Shown: piece after piece, positions 1-7,024 of the stretch
Numbering within the stretch: position 1 is the stretch's first letter
Layout of the letters: the number at the start of each line of letters is the position of its first letter
Source: an uncultured Collinsella sp.
Lineage (GTDB): Bacteria; Actinomycetota; Coriobacteriia; Coriobacteriales; Coriobacteriaceae
Length of the DNA: 19,865 nucleotides
Assembly: GCA_905213265.1 (NCBI GenBank)
Contig: CAJMHR010000040.1
Coordinates: 1-19,865, forward strand
Direction: 5' to 3'
The notes under the pieces: generated by a model
What the model was told of the DNA's origin: nothing
What the model saw: the letters and a program-made list of their open reading frames with translations, nothing else
Database searches by the model: none
Program-made: the position numbers and the translations under genes

Positions 1-73
1 CGGATATTAAACTGCAAAGACGAGCGTCGGAAAGACACGCCGAGGTCGCCGCGGACGGGTTGATATAGGGAGA

Positions 74-111
74 GGGCCTGACCCCATATCGTTGGGGCCA
101 GGCCCGATTTT
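74..111 (+). terminator. Rho-independent terminator, plus-strand direction
   Basis: Arms at 74-80 and 99-105 (GGGCCTG/CAGGCCC) and an inner CCCC/GGGG pair form a strong stem, followed by TTTT at 108-111 on the plus strand. The minus-strand side has no T run, so it most likely ends a plus-strand gene lying mostly off the left edge. Two frames are open into the edge, ending at TGA 61-63 and TAG 66-68, and I cannot tell which, if either, is the gene tail. Confidence 0.7.
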
Positions 112-136
112 GCCTCTTGACAATGTCCTGCTCATA

Positions 137-649
137 TTAAAAGGAACGTCCCCAGGTGCCAAGGGTGTCCCCAACGACTAGTTGAATGGGGTCGGGATTG
201 GAGCTGGGGAGGTAGCGGATTTCTAGCTCTATGCCGAGTTCTTGTAGCTCTTTGAAGGCAGCGATGTCCGCATCGTCTACGGCGACAGCGGGCGTCGCGG
301 GACGCTTGCCCTCCCCTGCTTGCATGTGGCCGATACTGATCTTGGTAATGGGCACACCACCCTTAACCAGCGCGAGCGCATCGGCGGGTGAGGCCACCAT
401 GATGAGAATCCATTGGCGCGGCGTTGCGGTATGAATGATGTCGATGGTCCTTTGCACCGAGAAAAACCGCGTCCAAACGCCTTCTGGCGCCGCCACCCTC
501 ATGGGTGCCCATTGGCGCGAATCCGCCGCGATCTCATCGTTAACGATTAGGACAAGGTTGGAACCCACGGCTTCGTTCCACAGCTCAACGTCTTGCCCGT
601 AAATGAAACGGTCGTCGATACGCGTGAGAAGAATCTTGGGTTGAGCCAT
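137..649 (-). CDS. Orphan PTS IIB subunit (mannose/fructose/sorbose family) lacking the phospho-acceptor His
   Basis: The 170-residue product is a full-length IIB of the mannose/sorbose PTS family, which normally carries phosphate from IIA to the sugar through a histidine in the motif RxDxRLxHGQV. Here the motif reads RIDDRFIYGQD, so the expected His is Tyr17 (codon TAC, 599-601) and the following Val is Asp. The rest aligns well with the second IIB of the window (9904-10386), including GGVPI, the GHMQAGEGKR region and AAFKELQELGIELEIR. I chose the ATG at 649 because it aligns with the paralogue's start and has GGGG upstream; the in-frame ATG at 676 has no clear ribosome-binding site. No IIA, IIC or IID adjoins it. 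It may be a non-catalytic regulator, a decoy for IIA or IIC, or an early pseudogene, but the reading frame is intact. Confidence 0.88.
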   Translation of the reverse strand: MAQPKILLTRIDDRFIYGQDVELWNEAVGSNLVLIVNDEIAADSRQWAPMRVAAPEGVWTRFFSVQRTIDIIHTATPRQWILIMVASPADALALVKGGVPITKISIGHMQAGEGKRPATPAVAVDDADIAAFKELQELGIELEIRYLPSSNPDPIQLVVGDTLGTWGRSF

Positions 650-738
650 GGCTGCCCCATTCTGTTTGAGACCCATACGAGCGGGACATCACGTCTCCAA
701 TATTAGTGCATTTAAAGTGAGAAAAGCCGTCAGAACCC

Positions 739-767
739 TTGCGCGGATGTGCGATGTCCCGTATCAT
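739..767 (+). promoter_or_regulatory. Promoter of the tRNA-Thr gene
   Basis: TTGCGC (739-744), a 17-nt spacer and TATCAT (762-767) make a good sigma-70-type promoter. It would start transcription about 30 nt before the tRNA, which begins at 807. Confidence 0.65.
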
Positions 768-806
768 AGACAGCCGTTGACGCCTCAGTTGCGTCACCAC
801 ATGGCC

Positions 807-882
807 GCCAGCGTAGCTCAGTTGGTAGAGCACCGCTCTCGTAAAGCGGGGGTCACCGGTTCGAGCCCGGTCGCTGGCTCCA
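807..882 (+). tRNA. tRNA-Thr (anticodon CGT)
   Basis: A complete cloverleaf is visible. The acceptor arms GCCAGCG (807-813) and CGCTGGC (872-878) pair fully. The D stem is GCTC/GAGC (816-819, 828-831). The anticodon stem is CCGCT/AGCGG (833-837, 845-849) around the loop CTCGTAA, giving anticodon CGT at 840-842. The T stem is ACCGG/CCGGT (855-859, 867-871) with loop TTCGAGC. CCA is encoded at 880-882. It should read the threonine codon ACG. It is one of only two plus-strand genes in the window. Confidence 0.97.
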
Positions 883-893
883 TTGCACAAGAT

Positions 894-916
894 AGCCGCC
901 TTCGGGCGGCTTTTTT
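894..916 (+). terminator. Rho-independent terminator after tRNA-Thr
   Basis: AGCCGCC and GGCGGCT (894-900, 905-911) pair around a TTCG tetraloop and are followed by a T run. The stem begins 12 nt after the tRNA CCA. Confidence 0.95.
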
Positions 917-978
917 GTTGCCGATTTTGAGTGCGCATGCGCCAATCCACGCATCGTAACGGCATCAGCCCCCCTACT

Positions 979-1061
979 CAAAAACAAAACCCCGCTAAGC
1001 GTGATTCCCCTAGGGGAATACGCTTAGCGGGGTCCTAGTGTGATTTCCCTAGGGGAATCAC
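979..1061 (-). terminator. Tandem palindromic hairpins, terminator of the lacX-lacC-yhcH unit
   Basis: The distal hairpin pairs CCCCGCTAAGCG (990-1001) with CGCTTAGCGGGG (1021-1032) around an inner ATTCCCC-TA-GGGGAAT palindrome. On the minus strand it runs into TTTTGTTTTTG. A second hairpin at 1040-1061 repeats the inner palindrome (GTGATTTCCC-TA-GGGGAATCAC). Reading from yhcH, the RNA therefore meets the bare palindrome first and then a long hairpin built around a copy of it, followed by the U-rich stretch. Confidence 0.85.
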
Positions 1062-1092
1062 GCCATCAGACGAACAGCTCAGCCGAGCAGCG

Positions 1093-1566
1093 CTACTCCT
1101 CCCAGTAAGCGTCTGCAAGCAGCTTAAAGCAGATCTTCTTGACCGGCTGCGCGCCATCGCCCGAGAACTCGAGCGTGGGCATATGAGGCTCGCCGGCAAC
1201 AAACAGCGCAAACTTGTCGTCAGCAAGATCGCCGGCGATCGAAGCGTCGGAATCGACCAGATCGTAGTCGTCCTTCTCGTCAAACTCCTGGACCAGCGTC
1301 AGACTGCCCGTGGCAACCTTAAAGGCCTCGCGACCCTCAATGTCGATCTGCAGGTCGTGATAGCGCTGATGCGTCTCGTAGTGAGCCTCGGCCTCGGGAC
1401 GAGTCGTGGGAGCCATGACGTTCGCAAAGACCTTGTCGCCCAGAATCGGATGGCTGCCGACCTCGAGCTCCGCCGGATCGTTCTCCTCGAGCCAATCAAT
1501 CAGCACGTCGAGGCCCTTGAGCATTCCGCGGTACTCCTCGATATCGCCCAGTGCACCGTAAATCAT
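1093..1566 (-). CDS. YhcH/YjgK/YiaL family protein (cupin-like sugar anomerase)
   Basis: The 157-residue product matches the YhcH/YjgK/YiaL (DUF386) family in length and in its hallmark segments: YETHQRYHDLQIDIEGRE in the middle, FALFVAGEPHMP, and the C-terminal VKKICFKL. The histidines in these segments are the family's probable metal ligands. E. coli YhcH (NanQ) is an N-acetylneuraminate anomerase, and other members sit in sugar operons. Here the gene is last in a unit with a mutarotase and a tagatose-6-P-type kinase, so anomer interconversion of an amino sugar or its phosphate is a reasonable inference, with the substrate unknown. The ATG at 1566 is preceded by GAGGGG at good spacing. A nagA remnant occupies the 197-bp gap from the kinase gene. 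Confidence 0.9.
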   Translation of the reverse strand: MIYGALGDIEEYRGMLKGLDVLIDWLEENDPAELEVGSHPILGDKVFANVMAPTTRPEAEAHYETHQRYHDLQIDIEGREAFKVATGSLTLVQEFDEKDDYDLVDSDASIAGDLADDKFALFVAGEPHMPTLEFSGDGAQPVKKICFKLLADAYWEE

Positions 1567-1598
1567 CTAAATCCCCTCTCGGATCGTTTCTTTGGCGG

Positions 1599-1730
1599 CT
1601 ACTCGGCAAACGCATTGCCGACGCTGTTGCCGCCCACATACGTCTCGACCAGGGTAAGGTCGGGATTGAACACGACAAAGTCGGCGTCGCGCCCCGGCAT
1701 AATGCTACCGCACTTGTCGTCAACATGAGC
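1599..1730 (-). pseudogene. Remnant of a second nagA (C-terminal 43 codons)
   Basis: Read on the minus strand, this stretch encodes a tail whose segments DKCGSIMPGRDADFVVF, LTLVETYVGG and SVGNAF match the last 43 residues of the intact NagA at 4457-5626 almost exactly, ending in TAG (1601-1599). The DNA is also visibly similar. Upstream of about 1730 similarity to NagA is lost, and there is no start codon or ribosome-binding site. The remnant is in the same frame as the kinase gene, separated from the kinase stop (1766-1764) by 11 unrelated codons. A deletion of most of a nagA copy that once followed the kinase gene explains this best. The piece is unlikely to be translated. Confidence 0.85.
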
Positions 1731-1763
1731 TAGCAAGCGATGCCGGGGCCGTCGCCCAAACTC

Positions 1764-2699
1764 TTACAGCTCAGTCACGACAACGCCGTTGTAGACCTCG
1801 TCCCAACGGTCCATGACCAGATGGCCGGTCATGGGATCCATGGCGTTGAGCTTGCCGCAGGTGTTGGCGGTACGCAGCACCGTCTCGTCGTCTGCGCCAG
1901 CAGCAATGGCATGCGCGAAGCCAGCGATAGTGGAGTCACCAGAGCCCGTGGCGTTAACGGCAGGGATATCGGGCGTCTTTGCGCGGAACGCACGGCCATT
2001 GTGGAAGCCAACGGAGCCGGCAGCGCCCATGGACACGACGACCCAGGGGATATCGGAGAAGCGAGCATCAGAGGCAAGCGCGGCGCGGAGCTCGTCCACA
2101 TCGTCGGTGGTAAAGCTCGTGCCCAGAAGGCCGTTGATCTCGGTCAGGTTAGGCTTGACCAGCTCGGGCTTAATTTCGGACTTAAGGGCGGCCTCGAGCG
2201 AAGCACCCGAGGTATCGAGCAGCACCTTGGCGCCGGCGTTCTCGGCAATGCCCGTGATCTTGGCATAGTAGTCTGCCTCGACACCGCGGGGCAGCGAACC
2301 CGAAATGGTGACGACGTCGGCTTTACCTGCAAGCTCGGTAAACTTGGTGGTAAAGGCATCGAGCTCCTCGGGGGCAATTGTCGGGCCGCTCTCGAGCAGC
2401 TCGGTCTGGTTGCCGGCGTGGAGAATGTTAAGGCAAATGCGAGTCTCGCCCTTGATGGGCACAAAGTCGTTGTTAATACCGTTGGCGTCCATGAGCTCAG
2501 CCATGTAGGCGCCCATGTGGCCGCCGAGCAGACCGGTTGCCACAACGTCGTCGCCCAGCTGACCCAGCACACGGGCCACGTTGAGGCCCTTGCCGCCGGC
2601 GGTCTTTTCGGGCGTCACGCGGTTGACGTCGTCGATAACGAGCTCATCGAGCTGATAGCGCGTATCGACAGACGGGTTCATCGTAACGGTGAGGATCAT
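1764..2699 (-). CDS. lacC: PfkB-family kinase, probable tagatose-6-phosphate kinase (LacC type)
   Basis: The 311-residue product has the full PfkB/ribokinase layout of LacC and FruK. It starts MILTVTMNPSVD and has the GGKG sugar/phosphate motif at 35-38 within TAGGKGLNVARVL, ISGSLPRGV near the middle, and the ATP-site motif NATGSGDSTIAGF at 249-261 with Asp255 as the likely catalytic base. Length and sequence resemble streptococcal and staphylococcal LacC, which phosphorylates tagatose-6-P to tagatose-1,6-bisphosphate; a 1-phosphofructokinase is the main alternative. AgaS nearby would supply tagatose-6-P, which favours LacC. The start is certain: AAGGAG lies 6 nt before the ATG. The gene follows the mutarotase gene by 59 nt in a likely operon. 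No tagatose-bisphosphate aldolase gene is in the window. Confidence 0.88.
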   Translation of the reverse strand: MILTVTMNPSVDTRYQLDELVIDDVNRVTPEKTAGGKGLNVARVLGQLGDDVVATGLLGGHMGAYMAELMDANGINNDFVPIKGETRICLNILHAGNQTELLESGPTIAPEELDAFTTKFTELAGKADVVTISGSLPRGVEADYYAKITGIAENAGAKVLLDTSGASLEAALKSEIKPELVKPNLTEINGLLGTSFTTDDVDELRAALASDARFSDIPWVVVSMGAAGSVGFHNGRAFRAKTPDIPAVNATGSGDSTIAGFAHAIAAGADDETVLRTANTCGKLNAMDPMTGHLVMDRWDEVYNGVVVTEL

Positions 2700-2758
2700 T
2701 TTTAGCTCCTTATCTCGCAGGCTCCTTATGCCTCGCGATACGAGTCGACAAAACGGAA

Positions 2759-3640
2759 TTACAGAATCTCAATCGTGAACGAGCGTACGATGGTTTCCTT
2801 GGGCTTGGCGACAAGGCAGCCGCGCTTATGCTCAAGTACGTCGTCCTCATCGGAGCAGGTCGAGAGGCCGCCCCAAGGCTCAACTGCCACAAAATCGCCC
2901 TCGGGCTTACTCCACACAATGAGATATGGGAAGCCCTCAAAGCTCAGGCGGACGCCCTTGTCCTCCCCCTTCTTAGAAAGCGTGACCTGACGACTCTCGA
3001 GCACGTCAAAGATGGTCTCCGCGAAATCGAAGAGCTCGTGCGATAGGGGCAGCGTCTTTCCCACCATGGGGTTCTTGGAGCGGTTTGCCACGTCAATCAA
3101 TCCAGTCGAGGGCACGGCGGTGCAGAGCTCCGCAGCCTCGTCTTTCTCAAAGCGCAGCTCGTAGTCCGTATATGCCTCGCCCTCATCGAGCGGACACCTA
3201 AATCCCGGGTGTCCACCGATAAAGAACGGCATGTCCTCGGTGCCCTCGTTGGTCACCTCGTAGGAGACGCGCACGGCAGTCCCCTCAAGCGCATAGCGGG
3301 CGACGAGCTTAAACGGGTACGGATAATCGCTCAGCAGCGCGGCGTTATCCTCCGAAGCCAGGCACATCGCCAGCTCGTTCTCGCCTTGACTCAGCAGCCT
3401 CCACTCCTGTTTGCGCGCAAACCCGTGGCGAGCGAGCTTTACATGATGCCCGGCAAACGTCATGGCGCTGTTATCGCGCAAGCCTCCGCAAATCGGGAAG
3501 CAAATTGGTGCCTGGCCGGACCACACGGCGGGATCGCCCTGCCACAGATACTCGCGACCTCCGGCCTCAATCGAGGTAAACGAACCACCAGCCGTGGACA
3601 CCTTAATAGAAATCGAATCGTTGGAGAGAGCGTATTCCAT
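2759..3640 (-). CDS. Aldose 1-epimerase (mutarotase) family protein, LacX-like
   Basis: The 293-residue product is a galactose-mutarotase-fold protein. Visible signatures are GQAPICFPICGGLRD, RHGFAR (His72), FFIGGHPGFRCP (His144, the expected catalytic acid) and VAVEPWGG (Glu254, the expected catalytic base). Family members interconvert alpha and beta anomers of hexoses or hexose phosphates. The LacX subgroup is found in lactose/tagatose-6-P operons beside lacC, matching the neighbour here. I start at the ATG at 3640, which has AAAGGAT upstream; the open frame continues to 3775 but that part shows no family similarity. The gene diverges from the flavodoxin-like gene, sharing a 156-bp region in which I see no convincing promoter. 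Confidence 0.87.
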   Translation of the reverse strand: MEYALSNDSISIKVSTAGGSFTSIEAGGREYLWQGDPAVWSGQAPICFPICGGLRDNSAMTFAGHHVKLARHGFARKQEWRLLSQGENELAMCLASEDNAALLSDYPYPFKLVARYALEGTAVRVSYEVTNEGTEDMPFFIGGHPGFRCPLDEGEAYTDYELRFEKDEAAELCTAVPSTGLIDVANRSKNPMVGKTLPLSHELFDFAETIFDVLESRQVTLSKKGEDKGVRLSFEGFPYLIVWSKPEGDFVAVEPWGGLSTCSDEDDVLEHKRGCLVAKPKETIVRSFTIEIL

Positions 3641-3796
3641 TGCCCATCCTTTCGAACAACTACTTTTTGCTCGCAAGAACCCGTCTCGGCCCTGACCAAA
3701 GGACAAACCCGCACGTTCATCGATGCGTCCGGTATCCCCGCCATGTAACGGGGTACCATACAGACATTGATGCAATTACAGCTGAAAGGCCTTCTT

Positions 3797-4381
3797 ATGC
3801 GAACCATCATCCTCTACGCCTCGCGCCATCACGGCAATACGAAAAAGCTCGTGGACGCCATCGTCGAGGCACACCCCGAAATCGATACCCTCGACGTGAA
3901 GTCACTCGGTAAAAACGAGTATCCCAACCTGCACGAATATCATCTGATCGGTGTCGCCACGGGCATCTATTACTCCGAGATCGACAAGGACATGGCACGC
4001 GTGCTCACGAACGTGCTGCAGCCGCAGGACAAGGTGTTTGGCCTTATGACCTACGGTGGCAAAAACAAGTGGTACGGCAAGGATATCGATGGCATCTGCC
4101 GCATGAGGCAGGCCATCTTTATGGGTGTCTACGGCTGCCCCGGCTTTGATACGTGGGGTCCGTTCAAGCTCGCCGGCGGTGTCCAAAAGGGACACCCGAC
4201 CGCTGAGGAAATTAAGGGCGCCGTCGACTTTTTCGACAAGATCGAAGACGAGTATGGCGACATCATCGTCGAAGAGTACGCCAAGCGCGAGAAGCGCCTA
4301 GCATACGAGAAGGAGCATCCTGCAGGAGGCCTGGTGGCCGGCGTTAAACGCACGGCAAAGAAGATCGCTAACAAGCTGTAA
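3797..4381 (+). CDS. Flavodoxin family protein
   Basis: The 194-residue product starts with a beta strand and a flavodoxin-type phosphate-binding loop, IILYASRHHGNTKKL (the SxxGNT pattern that holds the FMN phosphate). It continues with GVATGIYYSEIDKDM and VFGLMTYGG, which fit the second and third flavin-contact loops. The C-terminal 40 residues are Lys/Glu-rich and look like a family-external extension. It should bind FMN and carry electrons, but no partner is adjacent. I chose the ATG at 3797, preceded by AAAGG, over the earlier in-frame TTG at 3767 and ATG at 3770. It is the only convincing plus-strand protein gene and interrupts the minus-strand sugar locus, so it is probably transcribed independently. 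Confidence 0.88.
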   Translation: MRTIILYASRHHGNTKKLVDAIVEAHPEIDTLDVKSLGKNEYPNLHEYHLIGVATGIYYSEIDKDMARVLTNVLQPQDKVFGLMTYGGKNKWYGKDIDGICRMRQAIFMGVYGCPGFDTWGPFKLAGGVQKGHPTAEEIKGAVDFFDKIEDEYGDIIVEEYAKREKRLAYEKEHPAGGLVAGVKRTAKKIANKL

Positions 4382-4412
4382 CTGTTAAGGTGCTTTTGAG
4401 CGTTTAACCCAT

Positions 4413-4450
4413 ACGGCGGGTCCGAGCAGATTCGGGCCCGCCGTCTTTTT
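4413..4450 (+). terminator. Rho-independent terminator after the flavodoxin gene
   Basis: ACGGCGGG (4413-4420) pairs with CCCGCCGT (4437-4444), and CTTTTTC follows. It lies between the converging flavodoxin and nagA genes, only 7 nt from the nagA stop. Confidence 0.93.
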
Positions 4451-4456
4451 CTATCG

Positions 4457-5626
4457 TTACTCGGTAAAGGCGTTGCCGACGCTCTGGCCGCCAACATACG
4501 TCTCGACGAGGGTGAGCTCATGGTCGAACACGACAAAGTCGGCGTCGCGACCCGGCATGATGCTGCCGCACTTATCCTCGATGTGCGCGGAGCGTGCCGG
4601 CACCTCGGTTGCCATGCGAATGGCGATATCGGCGCTGGCGATGCCCCAGTCGACGATGTTCTTGACGCCCTGGGCAAGCGTGAGCACCGAGCCGGCAATG
4701 CTCTTGCCGTCGGCGAGCCAGCACAGGTTGTCCTTCATGATGACGTCCATGCCACCACTGGTGTAGCTGCCCTCAGGCATGCCGCCGCAACCCAGGCAGT
4801 CGGTGATGAGCACCGTGTGCTGCCAGCCCTTTGCCTGCAGCAGCGCCTTGATGGCGGCAGGGTTTACGTGCTTGCCGTCACAGATGATCTCGGCGTAGGT
4901 CTCGGGCGTGGACATGGCAGCACCCACGACACCGGGCTCGCGGTGATGCAGACCGCGCTGGCCGTTATAGGTGTGCGTAAAGCAGCTGGCGCCGGCATTG
5001 ATGGCGGCAATGCACTCATCGTAGGTAGCGTCGGAGTGACCGATGCTGGTCACCACACCCTTGGCGTTCAGAGCAGCCGCATAAGCAGCGGCACCGTCGC
5101 GCTCGGCCGCCATGGCGCTCTTGACGATGCGACCACCCGCAGCCTCCTGCCACTGATCGAAAACCTCCTCGGAAGGATCGATAAGATAAGCGGGGTTCTG
5201 CGCGCCCACGTGCTTCATGGTAAAGAAGGGGCCCTCCAGGTAGATGCCCTGAATGCGAGCACCGCAGAAGTCGGGGCCGCGACCCTCGTCTGCCTGAGCG
5301 ATGGCGGCGCAGGCGTCCTTGATCTGCTCGACGCCATCGGTGAACGTCGTGGGCAACCAGCTGGTGGTACCGCGACGGGCGAGCTCGGTCGAGCTGATAT
5401 CGATTCCCTCGGGATCGTTATCGGTAGTTGAGTGGTTATAGAAGCCATGGATGTGAGTATCGACCATACCCGGTGCGATCCACGATCCCGTGTAGTCCTT
5501 AATCTCGCAAGAGGGCTCGTCGGCCTGCCAGGCGCCAAAAACGCCATCCTCGACCATGAGATAGCCGCCCAGCTGCGGGCCTGCCGGCAAGAAGAACTTG
5601 TCAGCCTTAATTGCGTACGTGCTCAT
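4457..5626 (-). CDS. nagA: N-acetylhexosamine-6-phosphate deacetylase (NagA/AgaA)
   Basis: The 389-residue product is a full-length amidohydrolase of the NagA family. It has the metal motif HIH at 58-60 (GMVDTHIHGF), Glu131 in YLEGPF, His197 in SIGHSDAT, His218 in CFTHTYNG, the substrate loop ICDGKHVNP near 248-256, and the catalytic Asp276 in LITDCLGCGG. It removes acetate from N-acetylglucosamine-6-P or N-acetylgalactosamine-6-P. With AgaS directly upstream, GalNAc-6-P is the likelier in vivo substrate, though sequence alone does not separate NagA from AgaA. The ATG at 5626 has AAGGAG 5 nt upstream; the GTG at 5632 is too close to that site. A hairpin lies between it and agaS, so it may have its own promoter or rely on read-through. 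Confidence 0.94.
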   Translation of the reverse strand: MSTYAIKADKFFLPAGPQLGGYLMVEDGVFGAWQADEPSCEIKDYTGSWIAPGMVDTHIHGFYNHSTTDNDPEGIDISSTELARRGTTSWLPTTFTDGVEQIKDACAAIAQADEGRGPDFCGARIQGIYLEGPFFTMKHVGAQNPAYLIDPSEEVFDQWQEAAGGRIVKSAMAAERDGAAAYAAALNAKGVVTSIGHSDATYDECIAAINAGASCFTHTYNGQRGLHHREPGVVGAAMSTPETYAEIICDGKHVNPAAIKALLQAKGWQHTVLITDCLGCGGMPEGSYTSGGMDVIMKDNLCWLADGKSIAGSVLTLAQGVKNIVDWGIASADIAIRMATEVPARSAHIEDKCGSIMPGRDADFVVFDHELTLVETYVGGQSVGNAFTE

Positions 5627-5684
5627 ATGCACTCCTTGCTTCTAAAGCAGTTGACTGTGGTGATGCTTATACCCAGCTCACGTA

Positions 5685-5726
5685 AAACAAAAAGCGCCCG
5701 CCCGCCGTTATGAGCGGACGGGCGCC
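5685..5726 (-). terminator. Terminator or attenuator between agaS and nagA
   Basis: GCGCCCG (5694-5700) pairs with CGGGCGC (5719-5725), extended imperfectly inward. On the minus strand the stem is followed by TTTTTGTTTTACG. It lies 18 nt after the agaS stop and 68 nt before the stem-distal nagA start, so it either ends an agaS transcript or lowers nagA expression. Confidence 0.85.
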
Positions 5727-5743
5727 CTTACAGGGGGACGCGA

Positions 5744-6910
5744 TTAAGCGGTGAAGGGGTGAATCGTCACGCCCTTGACCACGCGGTTGACCGTGCCGGT
5801 GGGGCTCGGCGTATCGGGCGTGTTGCCCACGCGCACGGAGTTGAGCAGGCTGATGGCCTGGGCAAACATCACGAACGGCAGAGCAAGGTAGCCCTCGGGA
5901 AGCGCCTCGTAGCCCTTAAAGGTGAAAGACTCACCCTCATAGACAGTGGCACCTTCCTGCTGAACGGCGACGGTGTGCTGTGCAATATCGTCGCCACCGA
6001 TCTCGTTGAGGATGTCGATGTCGTACTGACGGGTATAGGCGTCGTTGTTGACGAACACGAAGACGAGCGTCTTATCGTCGACGAAGGACTTAGGTCCGTG
6101 ACGATAGCCCATGGAGGTGTCGTAGGAAGTAGCGACCAGACCGTGAGCAAGCTCAAGGATCTTGAGCTGGCTCTCCTGGGCAAGGCCACCGAAGGAGCCA
6201 GAACCCAAGTAGGTCACGCGGTTGAAGTCGCCAGCCAGGTAATCGGCGACCTCGGGCTCACGAGCGATAACCTCCTCGCCCATCTTGGCGATGGTCTCGA
6301 CCCACTCGGCCTTCTGCTCGTCAGAGGCAGTGTCGAAAATAAGGGTGGAGAGCAGGGTCATGCAGGAATAAGAACCAGTCATGGCGAAGCCCTTGTCGTT
6401 GGCGCGCGGGATGAGCAGCGTCAGCGCGTTGGGATCATCGGCAGACTCGACGGCGAGCTTGCCCTCGGGAGCGCAGGTGATGTTGAGGAACTTGACGTTG
6501 TGGACGAGCTCCTTGGCAACGGCAACGGCGGCAAGGCTCTCGGGGCTGTTGCCAGAGCGGGCAAAGGAAACCACGAGCGTGGGATCCTCGGCGCGCAGGA
6601 AGTCGCGCGGGGCGCTCACGATGTCGGTCGTGGCGATGGGCTTAAAGTCGTAGAGATCAGTGTTGCCAGCGTGACGCAGGTACGGGGCGCAGGTATCGCC
6701 AACGTAGTCGGACGTACCGGCACCGGTGAAGACAACGGACAGACGGCCCTCGCCCATAGCGCGAGCCTCGGCCAGAAAGGCCTCGATGGCCTCCTTGTTC
6801 TCGCGATAGATGTTGAGCGTATCACGCCAAAGCTCGGGCTGCTGAGCAATCTCGGCCGTGGTGATCTGGGCGCCGAGCTCGGTGAGCTCCTCGACACTCT
6901 TCTCGAACAT
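5744..6910 (-). CDS. agaS: AgaS family SIS-domain protein, galactosamine-6-phosphate deaminase/isomerase
   Basis: The 388-residue product has two sugar-isomerase (SIS) domains. The first carries VVFTGAGTSDYVGD (59-72) and SFARSGNSPESLAA (115-128), the phosphosugar-binding Ser/Thr loops. The second begins near residue 230 with YLGSGSFGGLAQES. The segments AIATTDIVSAPRDFL-like near 92-105 and DKGFAMTGSYSCMTLL are hallmarks of AgaS and separate it from GlmS. AgaS deaminates and isomerises galactosamine-6-P to tagatose-6-P and ammonia in GalNAc/galactosamine catabolism. That matches the downstream deacetylase, the LacC-type kinase and the PTS in this window. GAGAGG lies before the ATG. A perfect TATAAT box and an operator-like palindrome precede it, pointing to repression by the adjacent GntR protein. 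Confidence 0.93.
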   Translation of the reverse strand: MFEKSVEELTELGAQITTAEIAQQPELWRDTLNIYRENKEAIEAFLAEARAMGEGRLSVVFTGAGTSDYVGDTCAPYLRHAGNTDLYDFKPIATTDIVSAPRDFLRAEDPTLVVSFARSGNSPESLAAVAVAKELVHNVKFLNITCAPEGKLAVESADDPNALTLLIPRANDKGFAMTGSYSCMTLLSTLIFDTASDEQKAEWVETIAKMGEEVIAREPEVADYLAGDFNRVTYLGSGSFGGLAQESQLKILELAHGLVATSYDTSMGYRHGPKSFVDDKTLVFVFVNNDAYTRQYDIDILNEIGGDDIAQHTVAVQQEGATVYEGESFTFKGYEALPEGYLALPFVMFAQAISLLNSVRVGNTPDTPSPTGTVNRVVKGVTIHPFTA

Positions 6911-6949
6911 TTCTAATACCTCTCTCTAGAAGTAATCCTCTGACGTGCA

Positions 6950-6985
6950 ATTATACACTTCGGTTGGTTATCTGGTAGTAACCAG
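6950..6985 (-). promoter_or_regulatory. agaS promoter with overlapping GntR-type operator
   Basis: On the minus strand TATAAT is exact at 6955-6950, 40 nt before the agaS ATG. The palindrome CTGGT-AGTA-ACCAG occupies 6972-6985 and covers the place of the -35 box, which is itself poor. The core TGGT-N4-ACCA has the same spacing as sites bound by DasR/NagR-type GntR regulators. The identical 12-mer recurs upstream of the PTS operon. Confidence 0.75.
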
Positions 6986-7024
6986 TTAAATGCAAAGAAT
7001 CACCATATGGAAACGATGCGGACA

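Noticed and set aside
1..68. C-terminal tail of a plus-strand gene at the left edge
   Set aside because: Two frames are open into the edge and the fragment is too short to identify. Only the following terminator supports its existence.
807..1061. Integration site of a mobile element at the tRNA-Thr gene
   Set aside because: tRNA genes are common attachment sites, but no integrase, duplicated tRNA 3' end or direct repeat was found in the window.
1740..2705. 321-codon plus-strand open frame
   Set aside because: It is the antisense shadow of the LacC-type kinase gene. The kinase frame carries clear motifs and a perfect ribosome-binding site; the plus frame has neither.
5759..6916. 385-codon plus-strand open frame
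   Set aside because: Antisense to agaS in a G+C-rich gene; composition is low-complexity and no family is recognisable.
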